A DNA stretch of 64,000 nucleotides from Combretum micranthum. Lineage: Eukaryota > Streptophyta > Magnoliopsida > Myrtales > Combretaceae. The stretch is from positions 1-64,000 of the forward strand of contig JAMXBD010001039.1 of NCBI GenBank assembly GCA_024138025.1. The letters are read 5' to 3'. This document shows, one piece after another, positions 12,501 to 23,052 of the stretch (positions are counted from its first letter, which is position 1; each line of letters opens with the position of its first letter). The position numbers and the translations under genes were made by a program. A model generated the notes under the pieces. That model was not told the DNA's origin. It worked only from the letters and a program-made list of their open reading frames with translations, and searched no databases.

Positions 12501-14476
12501 TTTATGAACTCAAAACACTGGATCTAGTTTACTACACTAGTTTTAAATGCATGAATCACTAAGATAGAAATGTGGATGATGGATCTATGTATAAATCATT
12601 ATGGAATAACAAAAATAACAACTCATATAACAACTTTAAACAGGAAAATAATAATGATGCAAGATAATAATAATGGAGAAGAGGAGTGTTTCATTTTTGG
12701 CATCATCATCCTAAGCTTTTAAGCTTATGGAAGGTCATTTGATGCATGAAACTTTCATTACACTTTACCTATACCACCTATGGAAGCTTTGAGAAGAAGA
12801 TTTACTTAAAAATCTTTAACAAATATATGTGGAGGCTCAAGAATGGAATGGGGGCAACTTGGTTCTTCTAAGAACAAGAGCAAAAATGAAGAAGAAAAGA
12901 GAGGAAAAAGAGAAAGAAAAGGCTAAGGAATGAAAAAGGAAAATGAGTAAATGAAAGAGAGAGAGAGAAAATGTGTGTAATAAATGAATGAAAGAAAGAA
13001 AGAAATAAAACAAAGGCAGCCAAAATAGAGTGTTGTACGTGAAATGTGAAGGGGAGAGAGAGAGGAATTTTGTTGAAATTTGATGAATTTGAATTGTGTA
13101 ATAAATGTGTAATGTATTCTTTTGAGAAGGTGTAGAATATAATTAATTTAGTCAAAATAGGAGAAAATAAAGGACAATGGCAGCCATAAAGAAGGGGAAA
13201 AATCTGCCATGAAATGTGGGATAGAGTGTAGAAAGATTGAAGTGAAAAAGAAGTGATATGTGTAAGGTGTACTTGAAGGTATGGGTTGTAAAAGTACTTT
13301 CTCAATAAAATAAAATAAAATTAGAAAAATAATTCCAAATATTTGTAGCAGATTTTTCATAATTAAAATTATATAATTATTTGAATTATTTTAGTATTTT
13401 AACGGATATGTTACCTCTATGATCAAAATACGCGAATATGGGCTATAAATGATATTTTTATAACCCGAAAAATTCTAGAAAATTATTTTATGAAAATAAA
13501 AATATTTTTCAATCATTAAATTAATTTATTTTATTTTTAGTATCGGGTCTTAAGTAGAATCTGATCTCGTAAAAGCCCAAACTAACTAAATTTTAGAAAA
13601 ACAAAATTTTCTATAACATATAAAATATTTACCTAAAAATATAAGGCTTTATAAGAATAATAAAATTGTGTAATGAAAGTGAATAGTGCAAAAGACTAAT
13701 TAATTATCGGTAGTAATGAAAATACGATAAAAGGTTATAACCGTAACTTTTATAACCCGAAAAATTATATAACTGATATATTTGGAAATCTTATGAAATT
13801 ACGAGTCTAACGGTACTATTAGTATATTTTTGATATCTCGAGCCCCGAGACACGCTTTTCGAAGTTTGTATCCGAACGGGTTCGAAATAGGTCAAAATTA
13901 CCAATCAGATATTTTTAAACAAACTTATATTACTACGAGCTATTCTACATATTTAAACTACATCTTGGCCTCTAGGGTTAAGGGCGCTAGATTGCCGGAC
14001 TTAAGCTATTGTATTTCGATTAGGGTATCTGGGTGATTTTTCCGGTTTAGAACATTGCCAATTTGGAAACTTATATTTTATGTTTGTACAACATATTTGA
14101 TTTAAGAAATTTATCTTAAATTTTATTTTTGTAAGTATTTAATATCTCTTAATGTTTTTGGAATTCTTGAATTGAGTTATATTTTCGAAATTTTCATTAT
14201 TTACTTTTTAATAATTTGTTTTTGGGACTTTATGTTACCCGATTTTATAAGTCGGAGTTAATATATGGAAATTTTTGTACGTCGTGGTTTTGAATTTGAA
14301 GACTGTTGAGTTCTTATTTTATTTTTAAGGATTTTCATTTTCTCAAGTTTAAGAAATTCCTGGATTCGTTCGTGATTTAGGACTTGTCGAAATTCGGTTT
14401 TAATTTAGACTGATTTTTAGGGTTTATTTTCGAAGTTCATCTTAGAATTATTTACTGAAATTTTCCGGGGCTTACA
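9508..14476 (-). mobile_element. Solo LTR, family 1, copy 2 (4969 bp)
   Basis: Plus-strand ends are TGTCACGCCCC and GGGGCTTACA, and the unit is flanked by a perfect 5-bp duplication GGTCA (9503-9507 and 14477-14481). It carries the family landmarks CTATTGGGGTATAAGCTA (about 9924), GGATTTACGCCCC (about 10065) and CCATAACTTGGTCATTTTAA (10771). No primer-binding site, polypurine tract or coding sequence lies inside, so it is a solo LTR left by LTR-LTR recombination. It is about 1.2-1.5 kb longer than copies 3 to 5 and is closest to copy 6 (from 60114), with which it is collinear. The 145-codon minus-strand frame at 12868-13305 is low-complexity U3/leader sequence, not a gene. Confidence 0.93.
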
Positions 14477-14481
14477 GGTCA

Positions 14482-14697
14482 ACTCACGGAAGTAGCCTTT
14501 AGAAAATCTTTTGTGAGATTTTACATTTTTTATGCTACAAATCTAGTTGTTTCCAGAATCTAATCTAACGATTCTAGAATCTAAAATTGGTTAGTAATGA
14601 TCACAATAAGTTGTAGTTTAGCTTAGACTTAGTGTATAATGTCCAAGTATTATGCATGGAAAATTAGATGCACCTTGACCCTATTCAAGTCTTGACA
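14482..14697 (+). mobile_element. Probable end of the 5' LTR of the plus-strand gypsy element
   Basis: This stretch ends CTTGACA, seven bases before a tRNA-Met-type primer-binding site, so it should be the U5 end of the 5' LTR. The rest of that LTR would lie before 9508, cut by solo LTR copy 2. I could not find a matching 3' LTR end in the window, so the LTR assignment rests on position only. Confidence 0.5.
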
Positions 14698-14704
14698 ATT
14701 AAAA

Positions 14705-14716
14705 TAGTATCAAAGC
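14705..14716 (+). other. Primer-binding site (initiator tRNA-Met type), decayed
   Basis: TAGTATCAAAGC differs from the plant tRNA-Met primer-binding sequence TGGTATCAGAGC at two places, both G to A. It lies upstream of the gag relic and downstream of a CA terminus, as expected for first-strand priming in a Ty3/gypsy element. Confidence 0.7.
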
Positions 14717-15195
14717 AAATGTTTATCTTGATCGTTTGCTTAAACACAATAAATTAATACATGTTCTAGTCTTAGATATAGTAAGTTGAGTGCGAGGAAA
14801 AACTTAGGCTTTGGTTTTGGATGTGGTGCCTTATTGTGTTTCCTTAGCTTAAATTGAGAAACATAGTAAAAATTGATTCATCACACTAAATTAAATAACT
14901 TAGCTTAAATTTATTTTTTGCTAACATTTAAAAATGGGTTAAATTGGAATATTGTATGATTTAGTGTGTTATATGCCTTGTGATATGCTCTTGCCATGTG
15001 ATTATGCTAATTTGGTGTTGCTTAAAATTTGACTTAATCTAAATTTAGCTAAGTTTAAGTAGTGCACAAATAATTTAGAAAAACACTAGGATTGCCCTCT
15101 ATTATTCTTTAAATCATAAATTACTTGACTGTTTATGATGAATGCCATGTGCTGTTAAATGGATGGGACTCGTAGACATATATAGGATAAAAAGA

Positions 15196-16422
15196 TAGGG
15201 GAATACTCCTCCTCCTTCTCCCCTACCACCTACTCCAACCATTGCTCCTTCTCCCACTCCTGCATCAGCCTCTAGTCTCAGGTGCCATAGTTTCTACCAA
15301 TGCCTTAATTGCCTTCTATGTCACAGGTTCCAATTGGTACCTGACTAATATGTATACTATGTTCAAAGATATGTTTGCTATGATACAGCAGAACCAACAA
15401 ATAATGTACTGATAGCAACAATAGTTCTTGCTACAGTTTATGCCACAAGCAGCTAGAGAGAAGGATGATGGGCAAGCTAGTGGCTAAGGCGGTCAAGTGA
15501 GACAACATGAGTTTACAAGACTAGTGCTTGAATTTGATGGAGCTATCACTAACCCAACTAAAGCTGAAAGTTAGATTGCGGAACTAACGAAATCCTTTGC
15601 TGCTTATGATATTTATGATGAGAGGAAAGTGAGCTTAGCAATTTATATGTTGAAGCGTAAGGCTTATAATTGGTAAAAATGGGTTAAGGGGACTATAGAG
15701 AAGCTTGTTTCATGGATTAGATTTAAGGATGCCTTCTTTATGCAATATTTCCCTGCTACTTTTAGGGAAAAGATGATTACTAACTGACTAAGCTTGTGTC
15801 AGGACAACAAGACTATCGACGAGTACTGTACAAAGTTTTGCAAATTATTAAGGTTTACTGGTGAGGGTAGAGATTAAGAGTGAGGTTAAATTATTCCAAC
15901 TCACCACTTTAGCTAACATGGCTGCTAAAGCGAAACTTGTTGAGTAAACTCAGAATAAGTGTAGGTTATAAAAAGTGAAGAGAGTGGCATTTTTAGGTAA
16001 GAGACTAGCACTTCCACTTCTTTTAGATGATGTAGGAGTGTCGGTAAAAGCACTAGTTGTTAATAGAAGGGTAAGAAGCCATTTATAGGAAAGAAGATTG
16101 GTCGAGGACCAATGACGAAGACTTAGACTCCTTCCTCCACTTTTGAGAGGAAGTGTACTTATTGTTTTGAATCCTATGACTTGAAACATTGTAAATGGAA
16201 TCTAAGTGCTTTTTTTGCAAATGGACAAAAAGGAAATAGAGTTTATAAATGCAAGAATCCTAACTTGAGGCCTATCTTTTGCTACATATATAAGCAACAT
16301 GGACATCAGGCACCGAGCTGTAAGGAGAAAAGGGAAGTGGACTTGGTGCAAGTGCTGATAAAGGAAATGAGAAAATTGCAGTTACAGTTTTTGCACTTTA
16401 GTAGTATGAGGATACTCCTTCT
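15196..16422 (+). pseudogene. gag: Ty3/gypsy gag relic with degenerate zinc knuckle
   Basis: Broken coat-protein gene of a retrotransposon. A Pro-rich N-terminal stretch (15205-15285) is followed from about 15490 by the retrotransposon-gag fold: LEFDGAITNPTKAES, IAELTKSFAAYDIYDERKVS, LAIYMLKRKAYNW and FKDAFFMQYFPATFREKM, and QDNKTIDEYCTKFCKLLRF near 15800. Several in-frame stops interrupt it, two of them where Trp is normally found. Cys-rich sequence near 16150-16325 is the nucleic-acid-binding region. There CYIYKQHGHQAPSC keeps the CCHC spacing but has Tyr for the second Cys. The 84-codon frame at 16181-16435 is the surviving 3' part. The sequence continues directly into the protease. It is a relic and cannot encode a functional protein. 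Confidence 0.88.
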
Positions 16423-16803
16423 GTGGATACCCTAGAAGATACACTATTAATTTCATCACAACTTATATATGTATTGGTTGATATTGAAGCTGCTCATGCC
16501 TTCATATCTGAGGAGTTTAAGAGTACTTGTAATCTTGCTCCTAATGTAATATCTGATCATACTTTGTGTGTTAGTACTCCTCTAGGTGTTGGATCTAAGT
16601 TGACTCAGATATGTACAAATGTTGATGTATTAGTTTCCGATGTAAACATGACCATTGATATGATTGTCTTGCCTATGTCCGGTTTTGATATAATACTGGT
16701 TATGAATTTCCTAAACTTACATCGAGTCACTATAGATTGTAATAGAGTGATGTTACGTTTTGACTTGAAAGATAGAGAGCTCATATATACTGTTCAAAGG
16801 TAA
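16423..16803 (+). pseudogene. Retroviral-type aspartic protease relic
   Basis: A 126-codon open frame matches the plant Ty3/gypsy protease domain (RVP_2 type): LLISSQLIYVLVDIEAAHAF, then VSTPLGVGS, then MIVLPMSGFDIILVMNFL and IDCNRVMLRF. The usual catalytic DSGA(T)HSF is DIEAAHAF here, so the Ser-Gly after the catalytic Asp is lost and the enzyme would be inactive although the frame is open. It lies between the gag zinc knuckle and RT in the normal order. The start Met is only the first in the frame; in the parent element this was part of a polyprotein. Confidence 0.87.
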
Positions 16804-16929
16804 AGACCCAAGAGTATGTATTCTATGGAATTATGGGAAAGACCTCTTGTAGCAGCTGTTAGTGCTAACGAGTTAACTATTGATATGGTACCAATGGTGA
16901 GATAATTTGTGGATGTGTCCCATCATGAT

Positions 16930-18240
16930 CTACTCGGATTACCTTCAGACTAAAAGATAGAGTTTGGCATTGATGTGATTCTTGGGATAGTGCCTATTTC
17001 AAAGCCAACATATAGAATGACCCCCATTGAGTTAAAGGAGTTAGAAAAGCAGTTAAAAGAATTACAAGACCTTGGTTTTATACGGCTTATTATATCACCT
17101 TAAGGTACTATAGTGTTGTTTATGAAGAAGAAACATGACAAAATGAAGATGTGTATTGATTATTGTCAATTGAATTAAGTGACTATAAAGAATATATATC
17201 CTTTACTGAGGATTGATGACTTGTTTGACCAATTGAAAGGTGCAGCAGTGTTTTGCAACATCGACTTATGATATGGATATTATCAGCTAAAGATTAAGCT
17301 GCAAGATGTGCTTAAGACTGCATTTTGTGTAGGGTATGGACATTATGATTTTTCGGTTATGTCATTTGGATTGATGAATGGCCTTGTAGCTTTTATGGAT
17401 CTTATGAATCAAGTGTTCAAGGATTATCTAGACCGGTATGTAATTGTGTTTATTGATGATATGTTGATATACTTTCAGAATTATGAGGAAAGCACTTGAG
17501 ACTTGTGCTTTAATTGTAGAGACAAAAGAAGCTGTATGCAAAGTTTAGTAAGTATGAGTTTTGTCTTGAGGAGGTAACTTTTTTTGGTCATGTGATTTCC
17601 AAAGATGGTGCATCAGTAAATCAAGAGAAAATAAAAGCTATAATGAAATGGAAGAGACTTACTACTATCATTGAAGTTCAAAGCTTTCTTAAATTAGTTG
17701 GGTATTATAGGAGATTTGTTGAAGGATTTTCAAGAATTTCAGCCTTTATGATGAGGTTGACTCAAAAGAATGCAAAGTTTTATCTATTGATAAGTGTGAA
17801 GAGAGTTTTCAAGAATTAAAGAAACATCTGGTATAAGTGCTTGTTTTGGCAGTACCAATCGATGGTAAAGAGTTTCTCATTCATAGTGACGCTTCTATTC
17901 AAGGACTTGATGTAGGATGGTAAAGTGATTGTTTATGCTTCCAGATAAGTAAAACTGCATGAAAGGAACTATCCAGTTCATAACTTGGAGCTTAGAAGAG
18001 TGGTTTTGGCTTTGAAATTGTGGAGACACTATCTTTTTATTTAGTGTAAGATATTTACTGAGCTTAAGAGCTTGAAATATATTTTCACTCAAAGGGAATT
18101 GAATATGAGACAAAGACATTAGCTTGAGTTAATTAAAGATTATGACGTTGGGATTTTATACCATCCTAAAAAAGATAACATAGTACTAGACACCTTGAGT
18201 AGGAAGAAATAGATGAATGTGGCAGCTATGGTGACTACTC
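16930..18240 (+). pseudogene. pol: Reverse transcriptase-RNase H relic
   Basis: Broken polymerase of the plus-strand gypsy element. Seen in order: the pre-RT link ISKPTYRMTPIELKELEKQL, the fingers motif GTIVLFMKKKHDKMKMCIDY, then [20 protein letters not shown], and the catalytic VFIDDMLIY near 17450, where the Asp pair is intact. After that come HVISKDG, thumb sequence, the RNase H segment with ELRRVVLALKLWRHYL (about 17990), and TQRELNMRQ through the DNIVLDTLSRKK end near 18208. Frame changes and many stops break it, including TGA/TAG/TAA at usual Trp or Gln positions. The frames at 17308-17499 and 17592-17819 are its longest surviving pieces. The family is Ty3/gypsy, probably the Tekay/Del branch. 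Confidence 0.9.
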
Positions 18241-18795
18241 GAAATGAGATATTAGAGAACCTCAAAAGGCTAGATGTTGAAGTGACTTTGAAGAGAGTAG
18301 ATGCTATGCTTATGAGTTTGAGCTTACAGCCTACGCTACTTGAACAAATTAAGTGAGGCTAGATAAAGGACAAAAAAAAAAAAAAAGAGAAGCTAATTAA
18401 TGGTATTAAGATGGGAAGTATGAAAGAGTTAAGACTAGATGAGAATGGAATTATCAGGTATGGTAATCAGTTGTGGGTGCCTACGATTGGTGACATGAGA
18501 AAGGAAGTGATGAAGGAAGCTCATGTATTGGCTTACTCGATACATCTAGGTAGTACTAAAATGTACAAGGATCTAAAAGAGCATTACTAATGGGACAATA
18601 TGAAGCGAGATATACTAGAATACGTATCATAGTGTTTGACATGCTAGCAAGTGAGAATAGAACACTAGAGGTCAATGGAGAACTAAAGCCATTGCTTCTA
18701 CTAGAATGGAAGTGGGAAAGTGTGATATGGATTTTATGACTATACTACCAAAGACGGTAGCTAAGTATGAGGTAGTATGTGTGATTATGGAAAGA
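18241..18795 (+). pseudogene. Integrase relic, zinc-binding N-terminal part
   Basis: After an A-rich run (18371-18386) the sequence reads as the linker and HHCC domain of a gypsy integrase: NGIIRYGNQLWVPTIGDMRK, then EAHVLAYSIHLGSTKMYKDL, then CLTC near 18640. The start of the catalytic core follows, ending at the equivalent of VIMERLT at 18800. The first zinc-ligand region and the CxxC are recognisable, with several stops. The reading is cut at 18801 by a solo LTR and resumes at 25457. Confidence 0.85.
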
Positions 18796-19241
18796 TTAAC
18801 TGTTATACCCCTACGTGATACCCTAGCAGTATCAATGTGCCATGTAACAAACTAGAGTCATAAACATTAGGCTTCTAGAAAGGATCGTGAGCATTGTACA
18901 ACTAGAATGCCCTATGGCGTAGACAGTTGTAACAAGATCAAAAAGGTTGCTTTGAATAAGAAATACATTGCATACATATAATTCACATATAAGAATAATA
19001 TTACATATCTCTTACATCATTTCTTAGCTAATACATCAAAACTACATAAATATTGTTCTTCGATTATTATGTACAAAAAATATTATACTATTTTTTTAGC
19101 CCAAGTCTTGATTCCTTTGCTAATTTATATTTGCACCATTTATGAGTATAGGTAAACTCTAATGGTCTTTGTATCCAAAGAAATATATAGGAGGGTGAGC
19201 AAACTATAACTCAATGAATAACAAGATCTTAACACAATAAA

Positions 19242-19400
19242 TACTATAAGAAAACTGGTCTTTAGGGATAGAAATTTTGTAATGAAAAATGGATAAAACA
19301 AGTTATAATTCTACAAATAAATCTGTGATGATGGTTTTGCAATGGAAATTTCTGATTAAAGACAAAAATTTATTCTCTAAAGCCTAGATTTCTTGTAGTG
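19242..19400. mobile_element. CACTA-type MITE (159 bp)
   Basis: The ends are TACTATAAGAAAACTGG and, read in reverse, CACTACAAGAAATCTAGG, giving imperfect terminal inverted repeats of about 28 bp. The CACTACAAGAAA terminus is characteristic of plant En/Spm (CACTA) elements. Flanking AAA/AAA fits the 3-bp duplication of that superfamily, although A-runs make it weak evidence. No coding sequence lies inside, so it is non-autonomous. It sits within the second-family LTR and is therefore younger than that LTR. Confidence 0.8.
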
Positions 19401-19561
19401 AAAAAAATGTCAAACAAGTTTAATTAATAAATATATGCAATGCAACAATCAACCATATGTGACAAATGCAGTTTAGATGTTTGGAATCTAAATCAATGGA
19501 GATTTACACCTTTTGTTGGGGGTTAAAGGACCAGCTCTAGTCATTCACGCCCAAGAGAAAC

Positions 19562-22500
19562 TGTTACGCCCTAAAGGATAGTCTAAACGTAACAGTTCGC
19601 CGCAAGCTATATAAGACCTAGGAATTGTTACCACAATCATTCCAAAGTCTCGTATAGATGCAAGGCATACCTTTATGACAATAGGATACATGAACCAATG
19701 GAGATAAATTGTTTAATTTGGCATATTATAAGCATTGAGATATAAACTATGAGTCCGCATGGTTAATTACAAAAGTTCTAGGGGCACTTCCCTGCAAAAT
19801 AATATCAAGCTTAATAACAGTCTTTTACAGTCATCCGATAGATAATAAGGTTTCTTATGGAAGTCTACACAAAATCGAACATAAGTTTCTAATAGGAACT
19901 AATTTCTGTACCTGCTCGATAGGATTCCTCGGCCTTAACCATATATAGGTATACTGCAATAAGAAAAAGCTATGGGGGCGTAAGTTATACTAGCTTGGTG
20001 AGTGAATACTTCCATAAAGACATTTATAACAAATCAATCACTCAAGTTAATTATTCAATCTATGGAATCCATCAACCACATGAGCAAACAATCATATGAT
20101 CAGTAGGAAATCATATGTAAATGGATTTACGCCCTCCATTCGGGATTAGTAGATTAACGAATACTACGGTATTACTATTAAATTAATAAGCCGTTTATGG
20201 ATAACGAATAACTAACTTATGTCGTTTATGGATCACGATTGACCAACTCATTTATGTTGTTTATGGATCACAATCAACCAACTCATTTATGTCGTTTATG
20301 GATTACGATCAACCAATTTTTAGCCGCTTACAGACCTTGGGCAACCAACATATGCTAAAGCTCCATCTCCATCGTGAAGTGATTATGTCCATATTAATTT
20401 ATCAATCCAAAGAGTCATTAATACCAATTTCTTAGGTGATCAACAAATTTCGCAAACAATCACTCCTATAATACTCTAAATAAGCATAAGTTAATCACCC
20501 AATTCCGATATTCTTAATACCATTTCTCAACTCATCAATAAACATACATAATCCACATAATTCCCATCATGCAATTACATTTTATCTTTTGCCTTATAAT
20601 CTAGTGCAACTAATTGCTACAATCACAAGCAAGAAATGAAATTAGGAAGTAATACTCACTCGACCATTGATCGCCGGTCTCTTAGTAATAGTAATCCGGT
20701 GGTAATGAATCCTCGGGATCTAAGTCACCTAAACGAAAGAAATACCCAAATGAGTATTTCAACTCATATCTAATCTATTTTGTTTCATAAAAACTATTAA
20801 GTTCATAATTCTCGTTATTGGCGGAAATTCCAACTTAAAATGGTCATAACTTGGTCATTTTAACTCGGAATTTAGTAAATTATATACCAATTCCTATCTA
20901 CTTTGAAAGATCTATCTAATTCTAATATAATATGTCAATTTTGAAATTTTAAGTCTCCAAAAGATCCGAACAGATCTGGTTAGTAACCGAATTCCCATTT
21001 TCGAATTTGTTTTTGTGAGGAATTATGATAATTCTACTATCCAAGCCAAATATGCATGCAATAATAACAAATTATTATCATAAATGGTATGTTATGGGCT
21101 TCTTATATGCACATTCATAATGATCTTCTATTAGAAAATATTTTTGAAAATTTCTACTTTACAAGATATTATGAATACTTAACCTAGTAATTCTAATTTT
21201 GTGTCCTTAACCAACCACACTTGTTTTAGAGGTTTTCCTTAATAAAAATTTATTTATTCTTGCTAAAATTAATTCTTTATTATATCTATTCCTTATGGTC
21301 TTCATTTTTCAGCATAAATCCTCATTTTACACATTGTAAACAAGTGTTTATATATTAGCTATTCCTAAATCCGAATTTTGTAAAAATAGTTTTTGAGTGA
21401 TTTATTTAAGAAAAACTTGTTTGATACTTTAAAAATTCAAGGCTCCATTATTCTTATCTCCTAAGGACTTCATTTCTTTAATAAACTTTCATTTTGAGTT
21501 TGAAAAGTAGGTATTTACATATGCTTTTTTCCTAGTTACGAATTTCATGTAACTATCTTAAGATCAAATTTTTCTATCTTGTAAATAATTCTTGTTTAAC
21601 AAATTTTTCTTAGTAGATCTACCATTAACTTACAAAAATCATTTCCTATTATTACCTATTCCATAAGCTCTTTATTTTTCACATAAAAATCATGTTTTGG
21701 AGTTGAAAAATAGGTTTTCAAAATGCTACTCATTTTCCATCCGAATTTACAAAAGTTTGTTTTTGTAAAACCAAATTTGTTCTTGAGCTTTTTGGCTCAT
21801 CTTCATAAATATCCTAACTTTTAGAAGTAACAAAACATTCATTTACATAAGACAAGATATTTATGACCACTTACTCATCCTAAACATAATAAATGCATGA
21901 GATCTACAATGTCATGTAGAGAATAAATATTTAAAAGCTAGATCTAAGTGTAATGGTCATGTTAAATGCATGAAATGAAATATACTACTTATGACAATGA
22001 TGTAATAGCAAGATGAACTCATCACTATATGAACATATATTATAATTATGAGGAAAACACAAGCTTTAATCACAAGATCCACAACTTGTCATGGCTTGAT
22101 CTTCATGTTCTAGTGGTTCCATGCCCCTAGCATGAAGCTTATAGGGATTTTTATGAATCCACACATGAATGATATAGCCATTACGTGTCTTTGTGGTAGT
22201 ATAGTTAGATATATACCTATTTAGGCTTTGGAGCAAGAAGGCTTGAAGGAAAAATTATTTTTTGTGTGTGTAGGAGGGGAGGGTCACGATAACTTAGAGA
22301 GAAAGGAGAGGGTTTGTAAAATTTTTGCAAAAGTGAAATGAAGAAAGAGAAAGGAAGGCATAAAATTATATATAGGAAGTTGAATTAGGGTTTGTGTGAT
22401 TAAATAAAAATAAAAATAACACAAATTGAGAGGGAATTTGGGGGTGGGGGTGTGGGTGTGTGGAGGTGCATCGGCCATTAGGAGAGGAGAGGGGGAAAAT

Positions 22501-23052
22501 AATTTTTGTACAAATTTTTCAAATTAAAAGTGTAATAAAATGCATTGGAAAAGTAAATGTAAGGAATATAATGTAATAAGGTAAGGCTTGATTATTGTAA
22601 GGATGTAGAGTAGGGTATGGGCTTGTACTTGTGAATAATAATGAATAGTAATTAGACAATTAAGTTACCGGTTAGTAAAGAAAATATATAAATGATAATA
22701 TAATTTTATAAATTGAAAATTATAATAAATATATTTTTGAATTCCTTATCAAACCGGTCTTAATGAGTATTCCAAATATTTTTTCCATTTCGAGTCCGGG
22801 GGGCCGATTTTTTAAAACGGATCCCGGTCGGATTCGAAATAAATAAATTCCCAAAAACTGATCTTTTCACGTTTCGTTATATTCTTTGGAAATAATATAT
22901 TAACTTACTCTCAAAAGATTTATGGTTTATTCTTGGTGGAGCCAGACTTAGGGTTTCTAGGTTTCTTACTAACCCTAGCTATTCTGGTTTAGGGTTTTGC
23001 TTTCGATTCAACTCGAAGTCAAGCTTGGTTAGAAAGAAAACCGAGGCTTACA
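19562..23052 (-). mobile_element. Solo LTR, family 1, copy 3 (3491 bp)
   Basis: Plus-strand ends are TGTTACGCCC and GAGGCTTACA, flanked by a perfect GAAAC duplication (19557-19561 and 23053-23057). Family landmarks are present: GGATTTACGCCCTCCATTCG (about 20114) and CATAACTTGGTCATTTTAAC (20845). It has no internal domain. It is inserted into the second-family LTR, making it at least a third layer above the gag-pol element. Confidence 0.94.
20190..20345. repeat. 35-bp tandem repeats in LTR copy 3
   Basis: Units starting G(T/C)CGTTTATGGAT lie at 20190, 20221, 20256 (one change) and 20291, with a decayed fifth near 20332. The shared continuation is CACGATTGACCAACTCATTT or similar. The array lies directly after the conserved GGATTTACGCCC block, where the other family-1 copies have different repeats. 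Confidence 0.85.

Noticed and set aside
12868..13360. Two overlapping minus-strand frames of 145 and 70 codons, the longest after the C2 gene.
   Set aside because: They lie inside solo LTR copy 2 and translate to Phe/Ser/Leu-rich low-complexity sequence from GA-rich DNA, with no domain.
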